Origin: JAWLBM01 sp041687675
GTDB taxonomy: Bacteria > Pseudomonadota > Alphaproteobacteria > Rhizobiales > Pleomorphomonadaceae
Assembly (NCBI GenBank): GCA_041687675.1
Contig: JAWLBM010000010.1
Location: 50,080-114,079 of the forward strand
Length of the DNA stretch: 64,000 nt
Direction of reading: 5' to 3'
The translations under genes were made by a program, and so were the position numbers. Below, in pieces: positions 50,529 to 59,395 of the stretch. The notes below the pieces were generated by a model. It worked only from the letters and a program-made list of their open reading frames with translations, ran no database searches and was not told the origin of the DNA. The number at the start of each line of letters is the position of its first letter. Position 1 is the first letter of the stretch.

Positions 50529-51800
50529 TCAGCCCGCGTCGTCGACGGCCCGCAGCACCAGCGAGGCGTTGGTGCCGCCGAAGCCGAAGGAGTTCGACAG
50601 GGCCACCCTGACAGGCTTGGCCTTCGCGGTGTGCGGGACGAGATCGATCTCGGTCTCGACCGAGGGATTGTCGAGGTTGATCGTCGGCGGCAGCATGCCC
50701 TTGCGGACGGCCAGCGTGGAGAAGATCGCCTCGATGGCGCCGGCGGCGCCGAGAAGGTGGCCGGTCGCCGACTTGGTCGAGGACATCGAGATCCTCGAGG
50801 CCGCGTCGCCGACGAGCCGTGTCACCGCGCCGAGCTCGATCTCGTCGCCGAGCGGCGTCGAGGTGCCGTGCGCGTTGACGTAGTCGACCTCTCCCGGAGC
50901 GATGCCGGCGCGCTTCAGCGCCATCGTCATGCAGCGGAAGGCGCCGTCGCCGTCCTCCGAGGGGGCGGTGATGTGGTAGGCGTCGCCGGAGAGGCCGTAG
51001 CCGATCACCTCGGCGTAGATGGCGGCGCCGCGGCGGCGGGCGTGCTCGAGTTCCTCGAGCACCACGATGCCGGCGCCCTCGCCCATGACGAAGCCGTCGC
51101 GGTCGCGGTCGTAGGGCCGTGAGGCCTTCTCCGGAGCGTCGTTGAAGCCGGTCGAGAGCGCACGGGCGGCCGAGAAGCCGGCGACGGCAATGCGGCAGAC
51201 CGGGCTCTCGGTGCCGCCGGCGATCATCACGTCGGCGTCGTCGAGGGCGATCAGGCGGGCCGCGTCGCCGATCGCGTGGGCGCCGGTCGAGCAGGCGGTC
51301 ACCACCGAGTGGTTCGGGCCCTTGAAGCCGTAGCGGATCGACACGTGCCCCGAGGCGAGGTTGATCAGCCGGCCGGGGATGAAGAAGGGCGAGACGCGCC
51401 GCGGACCCTTGTCGCGGAGCGTGTAGCCGGCCTCGACGATCCCGGCGATGCCGCCGATGCCGGAGCCGATCAGCACCCCTGTGCGGCACTGCTCCTCGTG
51501 GGTCGCCGGCTTCCAGCCGGAATCGGAGACGGCCTGGTCTGCCGCCGACATGGCGAAGATGATGAAGTCGTCGACCTTGCGCTGCTCCTTCGGCTCCATC
51601 CAGTCGTCCGGGTTGAAGGTGCCGTCGGAGCCGTCGCCGCGCGGGATGATGCAGGCGATCTGGCAGGGAAGGTCGTCGACCTCGAATTCGGTGATCCGGC
51701 GGGCGCCGCTCTTGCCGGCGAGCAGGCGGGTCCAAGTCGCCTCCACGCCGCAGGCGAGCGGGGTGACCATGCCGAGACCGGTGATGACGACTCGCCTCAT
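50529..51800 (-). CDS. fabF: 3-oxoacyl-ACP synthase II
   Basis: Condensing enzyme of fatty-acid elongation. The 423-residue product has the catalytic triad of type II synthases: Cys in VVTACSTGAHAIGD, His in NAHGTSTPLGDEIE and His in KSATGHLLGAAG. The start RRVVITGLGMVTPLACGVEATW and the end NSFGFGGTNASLVL are canonical. It follows acpP at 234 bp, part of the fab cluster. Length is normal for FabF. Confidence 0.96.
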   Translation of the reverse strand: MRRVVITGLGMVTPLACGVEATWTRLLAGKSGARRITEFEVDDLPCQIACIIPRGDGSDGTFNPDDWMEPKEQRKVDDFIIFAMSAADQAVSDSGWKPATHEEQCRTGVLIGSGIGGIAGIVEAGYTLRDKGPRRVSPFFIPGRLINLASGHVSIRYGFKGPNHSVVTACSTGAHAIGDAARLIALDDADVMIAGGTESPVCRIAVAGFSAARALSTGFNDAPEKASRPYDRDRDGFVMGEGAGIVVLEELEHARRRGAAIYAEVIGYGLSGDAYHITAPSEDGDGAFRCMTMALKRAGIAPGEVDYVNAHGTSTPLGDEIELGAVTRLVGDAASRISMSSTKSATGHLLGAAGAIEAIFSTLAVRKGMLPPTINLDNPSVETEIDLVPHTAKAKPVRVALSNSFGFGGTNASLVLRAVDDAG

Positions 51801-52034
51801 CAGCTGAGAGCCTCCAGATCCTGGATCATCCGAACCTGCCGGTCCCGGGCCGCACCCGGGGCGATAACAGGAACGCGCTTTCCGCGAAAGTGCCGAAAGC
51901 TAGCAGATTCGAATGGAAACGGGGACGGGCAATCGAGTCGGCCTCGGGCCGACCGTCGCCCGTCCCCGTGCGGGAACAGTCACGCGCATCGCTCCGGCAC
52001 GCTCGCGCGCCCCGGCGAGACGCCGGGGCCGCGA

Positions 52035-52271
52035 TCACGCGGTGGCCTTCTCCAGGAAGCGGACGGCGTCGCCGACCGTCAGGATGGTCTCCGCCGCGTC
52101 GTCCGGGATCTCGCAGCCGAACTCCTCCTCGAAGGCCATCACCAGCTCGACCGTGTCGAGCGAGTCGGCGCCGAGGTCCTCGATGAACGAGGCGTCCATG
52201 GTCACCTTGTCGGCATCGACGCCCAGGTGCTCGATCACGATCTTCTTCACGCGGTCAGCGATATCGCTCAT
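52035..52271 (-). CDS. acpP: Acyl carrier protein
   Basis: A 78-residue acidic four-helix carrier for fatty-acid synthesis. The phosphopantetheine site is the serine in GADSLDTVELVMAFEEEF. The rest (IADRVKKIVIEHLGVDADKV; IPDDAAETILTVGDAVRFLE) is typical of the housekeeping ACP. It is located between fabG and fabF in the conserved order, with a 247-bp gap above it that probably contains its own promoter. Confidence 0.97.
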   Translation of the reverse strand: MSDIADRVKKIVIEHLGVDADKVTMDASFIEDLGADSLDTVELVMAFEEEFGCEIPDDAAETILTVGDAVRFLEKATA

Positions 52272-52471
52272 CTCAACCGTTCCTTGCGTTGCTCAACTCT
52301 TTGACGTCGGGGGAAGTCAACCGGGCCGGGGAGGCGCCGGCGGCGACCGTCGCCGCCGCTCGTGGGGCCTGGCCGCCCCCTCGGGGACGCGCCGTTGCAG
52401 TCGCGGATCCGCTGTCGATTCCCGTCCAGATCGGGCGCTTGGTAACACACTTCCTCCGCATTGACCAGAGA

Positions 52472-52493
52472 GCCGCCGGACCCGTCCGGCGGC
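52472..52493. terminator. Perfect hairpin between fabG and acpP
   Basis: GCCGCCGGAC and GTCCGGCGGC are perfect inverse complements separated by two bases, just past the fabG stop on the minus strand. No T-run follows, so it may be a partial terminator or mRNA-stability hairpin. It could allow acpP to be expressed at a different level from fabG. Confidence 0.4.
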
Positions 52494-52518
52494 GTCCGGG
52501 TCTGCGGAAAAAGCGCTT

Positions 52519-53256
52519 TCAGATCATGGCCATGCCGCCATTCACATGGATCGTCTGGCCGGTGATGTAGGCGGCCTCGCGGCTGGCGAGGAAGACGCAG
52601 GCCGCCGCCGTTTCGCCGGCGGTGCCGAGCCGTCCCATCGGAACCGTCGCGAGCACCGCCTCGCGCTGCTTGTCGTTGAGGACGTCCGTCATCGCCGTCT
52701 CGATGAAGCCGGGAGCGACGCAGTTGGCGGTGATGCTGCGGGTGGCGACCTCCTGGGCGAGCGCCTTGGTCATGCCGATCATGCCCGCCTTGGCGGCCGC
52801 GTAGTTGCCCTGCCCCGGGTTGCCGGTGACGCCGACCACCGAGGTGATGCCGATGATGCGGCCGAAGCGGCGCTTCATCATGCCCTTCACCGCCGCCCGG
52901 CTGAGGCGGAAGGCGGAGCCGAGGTTGACCTCGATCACCTGGTCCCAGTCCTCGTCCTTCATCCGCATGAACAGGCCGTCGCGGGTGATGCCGGCGTTGT
53001 TGACGAGGATGTCGAGCCCGCCCATCGCCTCCTCGGCCCGCGGCACCAGGCTCTCCACGGCCGCGCGGTCGCCGAGGTTCGCCGTCACCACGTGGACCCG
53101 CTCGCCGAGTTCGGAGGCGAGCGCCTCGAGCGCCTCGGCGCGGGTGCCGGACAGGGCGACGGTGGCGCCCTGGGCGTGCAGACCGCGGGCGATCGCCCCG
53201 CCGATGCCGCCGCTGGCGCCGGTGACCAGGGCGGTGAGCCCTCCGAGATCGAACAT
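52519..53256 (-). CDS. fabG: 3-oxoacyl-ACP reductase
   Basis: NADPH-dependent reductase of fatty-acid elongation. The 245-residue short-chain dehydrogenase has TGASGGIGGAIARGL for nucleotide binding, the NNAG motif LVNNAGITRDGLFMRM, and the catalytic Ser-Tyr-Lys set in GITSVVGVTGNPGQGNYAAAK. The start and length fit FabG. It is 98 bp below fabD. Confidence 0.96.
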   Translation of the reverse strand: MFDLGGLTALVTGASGGIGGAIARGLHAQGATVALSGTRAEALEALASELGERVHVVTANLGDRAAVESLVPRAEEAMGGLDILVNNAGITRDGLFMRMKDEDWDQVIEVNLGSAFRLSRAAVKGMMKRRFGRIIGITSVVGVTGNPGQGNYAAAKAGMIGMTKALAQEVATRSITANCVAPGFIETAMTDVLNDKQREAVLATVPMGRLGTAGETAAACVFLASREAAYITGQTIHVNGGMAMI

Positions 53257-53354
53257 GCCGGATCCTTTCGTATCGTCGCGGGGCGGTGCCCCCTCGCCTC
53301 CCGCCCGCGTCGGGTCACGATCACCGCGGGAGGGCGGTTGTCAAGGACGGGCCG

Positions 53355-54308
53355 TCAGCCGCCCCGGCCGGTGAGGACCGCGGCCGCCGCCCGCACGTCG
53401 TCGGGCGTGCCGACCGACATCTGCGCCGTCTCGCCGGCGATGCGCTTGACGAGGCCGGCGAGCACCTTGCCCGAGCCCACCTCGACGAAGCGGTCGACGC
53501 CGAGCCCGACCAGCGCCCCGACCGACTCACGCCAGCGCACGGTGCCGGTGACCTGCTCGACCAGGCGGCGGCGGATCTCGTCCGGGTCGGTGACCGGCGC
53601 GGCGGTGACGTTGGCGACGAGCGGCACCTTCGGCGCGCGGATCGTCGCCGCGGCCAAGGCCTCGCGCATCGCCCCGGCCGCCGGGGCCATCAGGGCGCAA
53701 TGGAAGGGAGCGCTCACCTGCAGCAGCATCGCACGCCGGGCGCCGCGCCCCTTGGCGATCTCCACCGCCCGCTCGACCGCCGCCTTGTGGCCGGAGACGA
53801 CCACCTGGCCCGGAGCGTTGTCGTTCGCCGCCTCGCAGACCTCGCCCCCGGCGGCCTCCGCGGCGATGGCGCGGGCCGCGTCGAGGTCGAGGCCGAGCAG
53901 CGCCGCCATCGCCCCCTCGCCCGCCGGCACCGCCTTCTGCATGGCGTTGCCGCGGATGCGCAGCAGCCGCGCCGCGTCCGCGACCGAAAGGCTGCCCGCG
54001 GCGGCCAGCGCCGAATATTCCCCGAGGGAGTGGCCGGCCACATAGGCCGCGTGGCTCTCGATCGAGACGCCCTCGGCCTCGAGCGCACGCAGGGCGGCGA
54101 GGCTGACGGCCATCAGCGCCGGCTGCGCGTTGGCGGTGAGGGTCAGCCGGTCCTCCGGGCCCTCGAACATCAGCCCGGACAGCTTCTCGCCGAGCGTCTC
54201 GTCGACCTCCTCGAAGACGGCGCGGGCGGCCGGCCAGGTCTCGGCGAGGAGCTTGCCCATGCCCACGGCCTGGCTGCCCTGCCCGGGAAATACGAAAGCG
54301 TTCGGCAT
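53355..54308 (-). CDS. fabD: Malonyl-CoA:ACP transacylase
   Basis: Loads malonate onto ACP. The 317-residue product opens AFVFPGQGSQAVGMGKLLAE and has the nucleophile in AGHSLGEYSALAAAG. Later conserved elements are APFHCALMAPA with the catalytic histidine and VEVGSGKVLAGLVKR. It is the first gene of the fab cluster, reading away from the hypothetical secreted protein at 54.5 kb across 191 bp. Confidence 0.96.
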   Translation of the reverse strand: MPNAFVFPGQGSQAVGMGKLLAETWPAARAVFEEVDETLGEKLSGLMFEGPEDRLTLTANAQPALMAVSLAALRALEAEGVSIESHAAYVAGHSLGEYSALAAAGSLSVADAARLLRIRGNAMQKAVPAGEGAMAALLGLDLDAARAIAAEAAGGEVCEAANDNAPGQVVVSGHKAAVERAVEIAKGRGARRAMLLQVSAPFHCALMAPAAGAMREALAAATIRAPKVPLVANVTAAPVTDPDEIRRRLVEQVTGTVRWRESVGALVGLGVDRFVEVGSGKVLAGLVKRIAGETAQMSVGTPDDVRAAAAVLTGRGG

Positions 54309-54499
54309 GATCGGCCTCCTCGCGTCTGGCGTCGGCTGCGCCTGTCACCACGACGGGGACCGCATTGTCAAGAAGCGCCCGGGTGCCATGCGCATAATTG
54401 ACAGTATGAACGGACAGGCATAGCCTCCGGGTGGTCCGGCGGACGCGGACCGGCCCGCCGGGCCGCCGCGGCCCGATGTCGAACGAGGAGGCGAGCGCG

Positions 54500-55414
54500 A
54501 TGCTGGTGCCCGGGATTTCGCGGCGGCTGATGATCGCCGGGGCGGGATGGGCGCTGGCGGCGTCGATGATAGGGTCCGTCCGCGCCGGCGAGCGGCTGGC
54601 GGTCCCGTTCCGGGCCATGCCCGGCGACCGCTTCACCGTCGAGGTGCTGTCGACGCGGGACGGGGCCGGAGACGGCGGGACGATCCGCTCCGAGGCCCGC
54701 TACGACGGGGTCGTCGCCGTGGTCGCCCCCCGGGGCATGGTCCTCACCTGGACGCCGGCCGGGCGGGTCGACCCGCCCCTTCCCGGCCAGTGGAGCGGCG
54801 CCCTCGGCCTCCTCGGCCGTCCGATCACCTTCCTCGCCGACCCGCAGGGCCGGCCGGTGGAGATCGAGGGCGGCGACGACTGGCTCGCCCGGGTCGAGGC
54901 CGCCGCCGCGGCGGCGGGCACGCCCCCGGCGCATCGACCGGCGCTGGACCTGGCGGCCGGGATCCTGCGCGACCAGCGCCGTGTCGCCGCGGCGCTCCTG
55001 CTCGGAGAGGCGAACCTGATCGGGCGCGGACAGGCCTTCGACCTGGAGATCGGACGGCCCGAGGTCCGGCGGGTCGAACTCCCCGCCTCGCGCGACCAGT
55101 GGAAGATCGACGTCGAGTTCACCACCCGGGTGCTGGACGCGACCGGCGGCAGCGCGCGCGTCGAAGTCGTCGGACCCTACCGGCCGGCGCGGGTGACCGG
55201 GCGGATGCTGGAGCGCATGGGGCTCGATCCCCGCCTCGGCGACGACGAGTCCACCATGATGATCGTGTTTGAGCGCACGCTGTTCACCCTCGACCTCGCC
55301 ACCGGCTGGGCGCGCGAGGTCGACGTCGATCGCGATGTGCGCATCGCCGAGGCGGACGGCGAGCGCCGCATCCGCAACCGGCAGACGATCACGGTCCGCC
55401 GGCGCGGCGCCTGA
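54500..55414 (+). CDS. Putative exported protein of unknown function
   Basis: A 304-residue protein with a Tat-like signal (ISRRLMIAGAGWALAASMIGSVRA). The mature part is beta-rich: GDRFTVEVLSTRDG, then EARYDGVVAVVAPRGMVLTWTPAGRV, and later FERTLFTLDLATGWAREVDVDRDVRI. I do not recognise a family. I chose the ATG at 54500 because GAGGAGG lies 8 bp upstream; the ATG at 54476 has none. It stands alone, divergent from fabD. A TTGACA (54398-54403), 17-bp spacer and weak TAGCCT could be its promoter. Confidence 0.65.
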   Translation: MLVPGISRRLMIAGAGWALAASMIGSVRAGERLAVPFRAMPGDRFTVEVLSTRDGAGDGGTIRSEARYDGVVAVVAPRGMVLTWTPAGRVDPPLPGQWSGALGLLGRPITFLADPQGRPVEIEGGDDWLARVEAAAAAAGTPPAHRPALDLAAGILRDQRRVAAALLLGEANLIGRGQAFDLEIGRPEVRRVELPASRDQWKIDVEFTTRVLDATGGSARVEVVGPYRPARVTGRMLERMGLDPRLGDDESTMMIVFERTLFTLDLATGWAREVDVDRDVRIAEADGERRIRNRQTITVRRRGA

Positions 55415-55447
55415 GCGCCGGGCGTCCTCCCGCGGAAGGGCCGCGGG

Positions 55448-55642
55448 TCAGGCCGGCTTGCAGGTCCGGATGCCGAAGGGCACGTAGAGCGGGCACCAGC
55501 CGATCGCCGCGGTGGCGAGCGGGATGATGCCGATCCAGCCGATCCAGTTCCAGTCGCCCGTCCCGGTGAACGCCCAGACGAGCAGCGCGATGCCGAGCAC
55601 CGCGCGGATGCCGCGGTCGAGGGTGCCCATGTTCTTCGTCAT
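55448..55642 (-). CDS. DUF2892 (YgaP C-terminal-like) inner-membrane protein
   Basis: A 64-residue membrane protein with two helices (AVLGIALLVWAFTGTGDW; IGIIPLATAAIGWCPLYVPFG). It starts NMGTLDRGIRAVLG and ends IRTCKPA, both typical of DUF2892. The conserved CP-LY-x-FGI-T-C pattern supplies two cysteines. In other bacteria the domain is fused to a rhodanese in YgaP. It lies 177 bp downstream of the Crp-family gene and a CRP-like box is between them. Confidence 0.85.
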   Translation of the reverse strand: MTKNMGTLDRGIRAVLGIALLVWAFTGTGDWNWIGWIGIIPLATAAIGWCPLYVPFGIRTCKPA

Positions 55643-55776
55643 GATCGGTCTCCGTCACTTCGGCCGTTCAGATGCCGCACTCCCGCGCAACGGGCGGTGT
55701 GCCCGGCGCGGCCGCCGCGGGATCGCGGACCGCCTCGCCGTGGGATGAAGATCAGCATGGGACGCGGCCTCCCGTC

Positions 55777-55792
55777 TGTGACCTGGATCACA
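55777..55792. promoter_or_regulatory. Consensus CRP-type box
   Basis: TGTGACCTGGATCACA is a perfect TGTGA-N6-TCACA palindrome. It sits 135 bp above the DUF2892 ATG and 27 bp after the end of the Crp-family gene, in the intergenic space. The neighbouring regulator is the simplest candidate to bind it. Confidence 0.6.
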
Positions 55793-55818
55793 ATGGAAAG
55801 AAGAATGCGCGCCGCGAC

Positions 55819-56454
55819 CTAGCCGCCGGCGAGCCTGCCGAGGCCGGCGGCGTCGAGCACGTCGATCCGCCCGCGCGACAGCGCGACGAGGCCGCGCCGT
55901 TCGAAGTCCTTGAGCGCCCGGCTCACCACCTCCCGGGCGGTGCCGAGTTCCGCCGCGATCTCCTGGTGGGTGGCCGTCACCGGCCCGGCCGACCTCTCCG
56001 CCAGCAGTCCCGCGAGGCGCGCCCCGAGGTTGCGCGACGTCGCCGCGTCCAGCATCACCAGCATGTCGCCGACCCGGCGGGCGTAGTCGGCGAGCACGAG
56101 GTCGCGGAAGCTCGCCGACAGGCCGAGGAGATCGCGGAAGGCGCCGGCCGGGATCGCGGTCGCCGTCACGTCGGTCTCGCAGACACCCTCGGCGGCATAG
56201 GGCTCGTGGTCGAACAGGCAGGAGGTGGTGAGCACGCAGGAGTCCCCCGGCGAGACCCGGTAGAGCACCCGCTCGCGGCCCCTCTCGCTCACCACCTGGA
56301 CCCGCACCGTTCCCGCCGTCACCCAGAGATAGGCGGCGCAGTCCTCGCCGGAGCGGAAGGCCCGCTCGCCGCGGCCGAGGCGCACGGTGGCGCAGCGGGA
56401 CGAGACCAGCCGGGCGGCTTCCGGTTCCAGTCGGTCGACGAGGGCGGCGGTCAT
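55819..56454 (-). CDS. Crp/Fnr-family transcriptional regulator
   Basis: A 211-residue regulator. The sensor domain runs ERAFRSGEDCAAYLWVTAGTVRVQVV and RERVLYRVSPGDSCVLTTSCLF; the second is a conserved stretch in regulators that respond to redox or sulfur signals. The winged helix is PVTATHQEIAAELGTAREVVSRALKDFERRG with the recognition helix TAREVVSR. Three cysteines (in EDCAAYL, DSCVLTTSCLF) could be redox active. The ATG at 56454 gives normal length. It is transcribed towards DUF2892, its probable target. Confidence 0.85.
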   Translation of the reverse strand: MTAALVDRLEPEAARLVSSRCATVRLGRGERAFRSGEDCAAYLWVTAGTVRVQVVSERGRERVLYRVSPGDSCVLTTSCLFDHEPYAAEGVCETDVTATAIPAGAFRDLLGLSASFRDLVLADYARRVGDMLVMLDAATSRNLGARLAGLLAERSAGPVTATHQEIAAELGTAREVVSRALKDFERRGLVALSRGRIDVLDAAGLGRLAGG

Positions 56455-56832
56455 GGCGGTCGGCTCTCTCCGGGTCGGGGGCGAAGTCTGTCCGATCGCC
56501 GCCCGGGCGTCCATCCGCCGCCGATCCGGACCGGCTCGCGGGCGACCGCGGCGCCCGTCGGCGGGAGCCCCGGAGGCCGCCGATCCGCCCGTTTTCCCTT
56601 GCGCGGAGGGGTCTCCTCCTGTATGGACCCTCCGTCGTCCTAACCGGGCGGCTCCCGGCTGGGGGCTGAACGGAGGGTCGTGGTCGTCTCCGGACGTGCC
56701 GCGATGTGGCCCTCGGCAGGGGGCCGGCCTCCCGTGTCTCCGCTCTCGATCTCGAATCTGTCGAGCCTTTCCAGTGGGTTCGCAGAGGCTTGGCGCCGGG
56801 TTCCGAAGCAACGTGTGAAAGGCTTTACCAAC
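56455..56832 (+). promoter_or_regulatory. Leader and promoter region of the rpsF operon
   Basis: This 378-bp gap separates the divergent Crp gene and rpsF. A candidate promoter is TTGCGC (56599-56604), 17 bp, TATGGA (56622-56627), which would leave a leader of about 200 nt. Many bacteria have an S6:S18-binding motif in this leader; CCGGGTTCCGAAG near 56797 is a possible part of it, but I cannot confirm the fold. No gene is visible in the gap. Confidence 0.5.
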
Positions 56833-57282
56833 ATGGCGCTCTACGAGCACGTGTTCCTGGCCCGACAGGACGTGTCGGCCCAGCAGGTCGACGGGTTCGT
56901 CGATCAGTTCAAATCCGTCATCGAAGGCAATGGCGGCTCGGTCAAGAAGGTCGAGAACTGGGGCCTGCGCGCCCTCGCCTACCGCGTCAAGAAGAACCGC
57001 AAGGCGCATTACGTGCTGTTCAACCTCGACGCCCCCCCGGCGGCCATCGCGGAGATGGAGCGGCAGATGAGCCTCAGCGAGGACATCCTCCGCTACATGA
57101 CGATCCGCGTCGAGGAACTCGAGGAAGGCCCGTCGGCGATGCTGCAGAAGCGCGACCGCGACGACGACCGCGGCCCCCGCGGCGACCGTGGCCCGCGCGG
57201 CGATCGCGGCGACCGTGGCCCGCGTCGCGACCGCTTCGAGCGCGGCCCGCGCCGTGACGCCGAGTTCGGAGGGAACGAGTGA
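56833..57282 (+). CDS. rpsF: Small ribosomal subunit protein bS6 with RGD-rich C-terminal tail
   Basis: A 149-residue ribosomal protein; the core (residues 1-105) is canonical: ALYEHVFLARQDVSAQQV, VENWGLRALAYRVKKNRKAHYVLFNL and DILRYMTIRVEEL. The C-terminal 40 residues are a charged repeat of RGPRGD and RGDRGPRRD units, longer than in short S6 proteins but seen in related alphaproteobacteria. The ATG at 56833 matches the family. The stop overlaps the rpsR ATG by one base (TGATG). Confidence 0.96.
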   Translation: MALYEHVFLARQDVSAQQVDGFVDQFKSVIEGNGGSVKKVENWGLRALAYRVKKNRKAHYVLFNLDAPPAAIAEMERQMSLSEDILRYMTIRVEELEEGPSAMLQKRDRDDDRGPRGDRGPRGDRGDRGPRRDRFERGPRRDAEFGGNE

Positions 57283-57530
57283 TGATCGACATCAACCAGC
57301 TGCCGACCCGCCGCCCGTTCTTCCGCCGTCGCAAGACCTGCCCGTTCTCCGGCGCCAACGCCCCGAAGATCGACTACAAGGACGTGCGGCTGCTGCAGCG
57401 CTACATTTCCGAGCGCGGCAAGATCGTCCCGTCCCGCATCACCGCGGTGTCGGCCAAGAAGCAGCGCGAGCTCGCCAAGGCGATCAAGCGCGCCCGCATC
57501 CTCGGCCTGATCCCCTTCGTGATCAAGTGA
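57282..57530 (+). CDS. rpsR: Small ribosomal subunit protein bS18
   Basis: An 82-residue ribosomal protein that binds 16S rRNA together with bS6. The sequence RPFFRRRKTCPFSGANAPKIDYKD and RGKIVPSRITAVSAKKQRELAKAIKRARILGLIPF is canonical. The ATG at 57282 overlaps the rpsF stop; a GTG one codon earlier is unlikely. The 135-bp gap to the DUF2232 gene has no obvious terminator. Confidence 0.97.
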   Translation: MIDINQLPTRRPFFRRRKTCPFSGANAPKIDYKDVRLLQRYISERGKIVPSRITAVSAKKQRELAKAIKRARILGLIPFVIK

Positions 57531-57665
57531 CCGTCCCGGCCGCGACCTGCGGCCTGGCCTTCGACGCCCGGGCGACGCGGCCTTCCGCGTCGCCCCCTCC
57601 GCAAGCTGGGGCGCGGCCGTGACGGCCCGGCGCCTCTAACCGCAACGCGCGGGACAGCGAACCAG

Positions 57666-58598
57666 ATGAACCCGACCGCCCTCCTGATCGGCATCGCCGG
57701 TGGCGTCGCCTCGGCCCTGCTCTTCGCCGCCATCCTCGGCGGCGGGTTCCTCGGCACGCCGCTCTTCTTCCTCTCCCCGCTGCCGATCGCCATCGCCTCG
57801 CTGGGCTGGGGCACCGCCGCCGGCGCCGTCGCCGCGGCGGTCGCGGCCGGCATCCTCGCCGGCACCTTCGCCCCGATGGTCGGCGTCGCCTTCCTCGTCG
57901 GCGCGCTGGCGCCGATGGCCTGGTACGGCCACCTCGCGGGCCTCGCCCGCCCGGACGACGGCGGCGACCTCGAGTGGTACCCGCTGTCGCGGATCTTCAC
58001 CGCCATGGTCGTCCTGACGCCCGCGAGCCTGGTCGCCGTCGGCCTCATCCTCGGCTTCGACGTCGAGGGCATCGCCGGCGAGCTGGCCGACATGCTGGTC
58101 GAGGCGGGCATCGAGGGCCCGCAGGGCGCGGTGCTCCCCCGCGAGGACGTGATGGTCGCCGCCGAGGTCTACGTGCGGCTGATGCCGCTCATCATGGCCA
58201 TGGTCTGGCTGTCACTGATGGTGTTCAACCTCTGGCTCGCCGGCCGGATCGTCCGCAAGTCCGACCGGCTGCGCCGGCCGTGGGAGCCGATCCCGGCCGT
58301 ACCGGCGCTGCCCGTGTGGCTGGTCGCCGTGCTGCTGGCCACCGCGCTGCTGGCGACAATGGGGGGCTCGCTCGCGCTCGCCGCCGGCGTCGTCACCGGC
58401 GGCCTGATCATGGGCTTCGCCCTGCAGGGCCTCGCGACTCTGCACGTGCTGACCGTCGGAAACCCCGCGCGCGGCTTCCTTCTCGGCACGCTCTACGCCG
58501 CCACCTTCGTCTTCTCCTTCCTCCTCTTCCCCGTCGCCGCCCTCGGGGCGGCGGACGCCGCCTTCGGCATGCGCCGACGGCGGCTCGGCGGGACATGA
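57666..58598 (+). CDS. DUF2232 integral membrane protein
   Basis: A 310-residue polytopic protein with about eight helices. It starts NPTALLIGIAGGVASALLFAAIL and ends FVFSFLLFPVAALGAADAAFGMRRR. DUF2232 genes are commonly placed between rpsR and rplI in alphaproteobacteria. Function not established. It reads in the same direction, with rplI 41 bp downstream, so is probably co-transcribed. Confidence 0.85.
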   Translation: MNPTALLIGIAGGVASALLFAAILGGGFLGTPLFFLSPLPIAIASLGWGTAAGAVAAAVAAGILAGTFAPMVGVAFLVGALAPMAWYGHLAGLARPDDGGDLEWYPLSRIFTAMVVLTPASLVAVGLILGFDVEGIAGELADMLVEAGIEGPQGAVLPREDVMVAAEVYVRLMPLIMAMVWLSLMVFNLWLAGRIVRKSDRLRRPWEPIPAVPALPVWLVAVLLATALLATMGGSLALAAGVVTGGLIMGFALQGLATLHVLTVGNPARGFLLGTLYAATFVFSFLLFPVAALGAADAAFGMRRRRLGGT

Positions 58599-58639
58599 CC
58601 CAACCGAGAGCTCAACCCCAGCAAGACGGAACCACTGCC

Positions 58640-59200
58640 ATGCACGTCATCCTTCTCGAGCGCATCTCCAAGCTCGGCAACATGGGCGAGACCGTCCGCG
58701 TCCGCGACGGCTTCGCCCGCAACTTCCTGCTGCCGCAGGGCAAGGCGCTGCGCGCCACCAAGGAGAACCAGGCCCGCTTCGAGCGCGAGCGCTCGGCCCT
58801 GGAGGCCCGCAACGCCGAGCGTCGCTCCGCCGCCGACCAGATCAAGGTCGGCCTCGACCAGCGCTCCTTCGTGTTCATCCGCCAGGCGGCCGAGACCGGC
58901 CAGCTCTACGGCTCCGTGTCGACCCGCGACATCGTCGACGTGCTGGCCGAGGCCGGCTTCCAGATCGGCCGCCCGCAGGTCAGCCTCAACGACCCGATCA
59001 AGGCCATCGGCCTGCACCAGATCGAGATCCTGCTCCACCCGGAGGTGACCGCGTCGATCACCCTCAACGTCGCCCGCTCCGAGGACGAGGCGAGCCGGCA
59101 GGCCCGCGGCGAGGACCTGACCGCCGGCGCCCGCGAGGAGACCTTCGTGCGCGAGGTGGGCTCGGTGCTCGACGAGGAGGGCGGCGACAGCGAGGAGTGA
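58640..59200 (+). CDS. rplI: Large ribosomal subunit protein bL9
   Basis: A 186-residue ribosomal protein. The N-terminal domain HVILLERISKLGNMGETVRVRDGFARNFLLPQGKAL is the bL9 signature. The long connecting helix follows (ENQARFERERSALEARNAER), and the C-terminal domain includes QLYGSVSTRDIVDVL. The acidic tail (DEEGGDSEE) is typical of alphaproteobacteria. A strong terminator starts 38 bp after the stop. Confidence 0.97.
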   Translation: MHVILLERISKLGNMGETVRVRDGFARNFLLPQGKALRATKENQARFERERSALEARNAERRSAADQIKVGLDQRSFVFIRQAAETGQLYGSVSTRDIVDVLAEAGFQIGRPQVSLNDPIKAIGLHQIEILLHPEVTASITLNVARSEDEASRQARGEDLTAGAREETFVREVGSVLDEEGGDSEE

Positions 59201-59238
59201 TCCCCGGCCGCCCGTCCGCGGACGATCGCATCGATCCG

Positions 59239-59265
59239 AGGGGCGCCCGCGGGCGCCCCTTTTTT
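59239..59265 (+). terminator. Intrinsic terminator after rplI
   Basis: AGGGGCGCCC and GGGCGCCCCT form a perfect 10-bp stem with a 2-base centre, directly followed by a run of six T. This is the clearest Rho-independent terminator in the window and ends the rpsF operon. A second symmetrical stretch (59277-59311, arms GCGTGT and ACACGC around CCCGCC/GGCGGG) follows immediately. Confidence 0.9.
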
Positions 59266-59395
59266 AATGCCTGCTCGCGTGTAAACCCGCCCGGCGGGCG
59301 AATTCACACGCTCTCTCCCACTCTCGGACCAACTCCGGCGGGCGATGGTCCGTCATCGCGGGACGTACCGCGGCAAACGGACAAGGAGAGAGACG

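Noticed and set aside
54361..54430. TTGTCA/TTGACA hexamers as strong divergent promoters of fabD and the exported protein
   Set aside because: Matching -10 elements are poor in both directions, so they are mentioned only in the gene entry.
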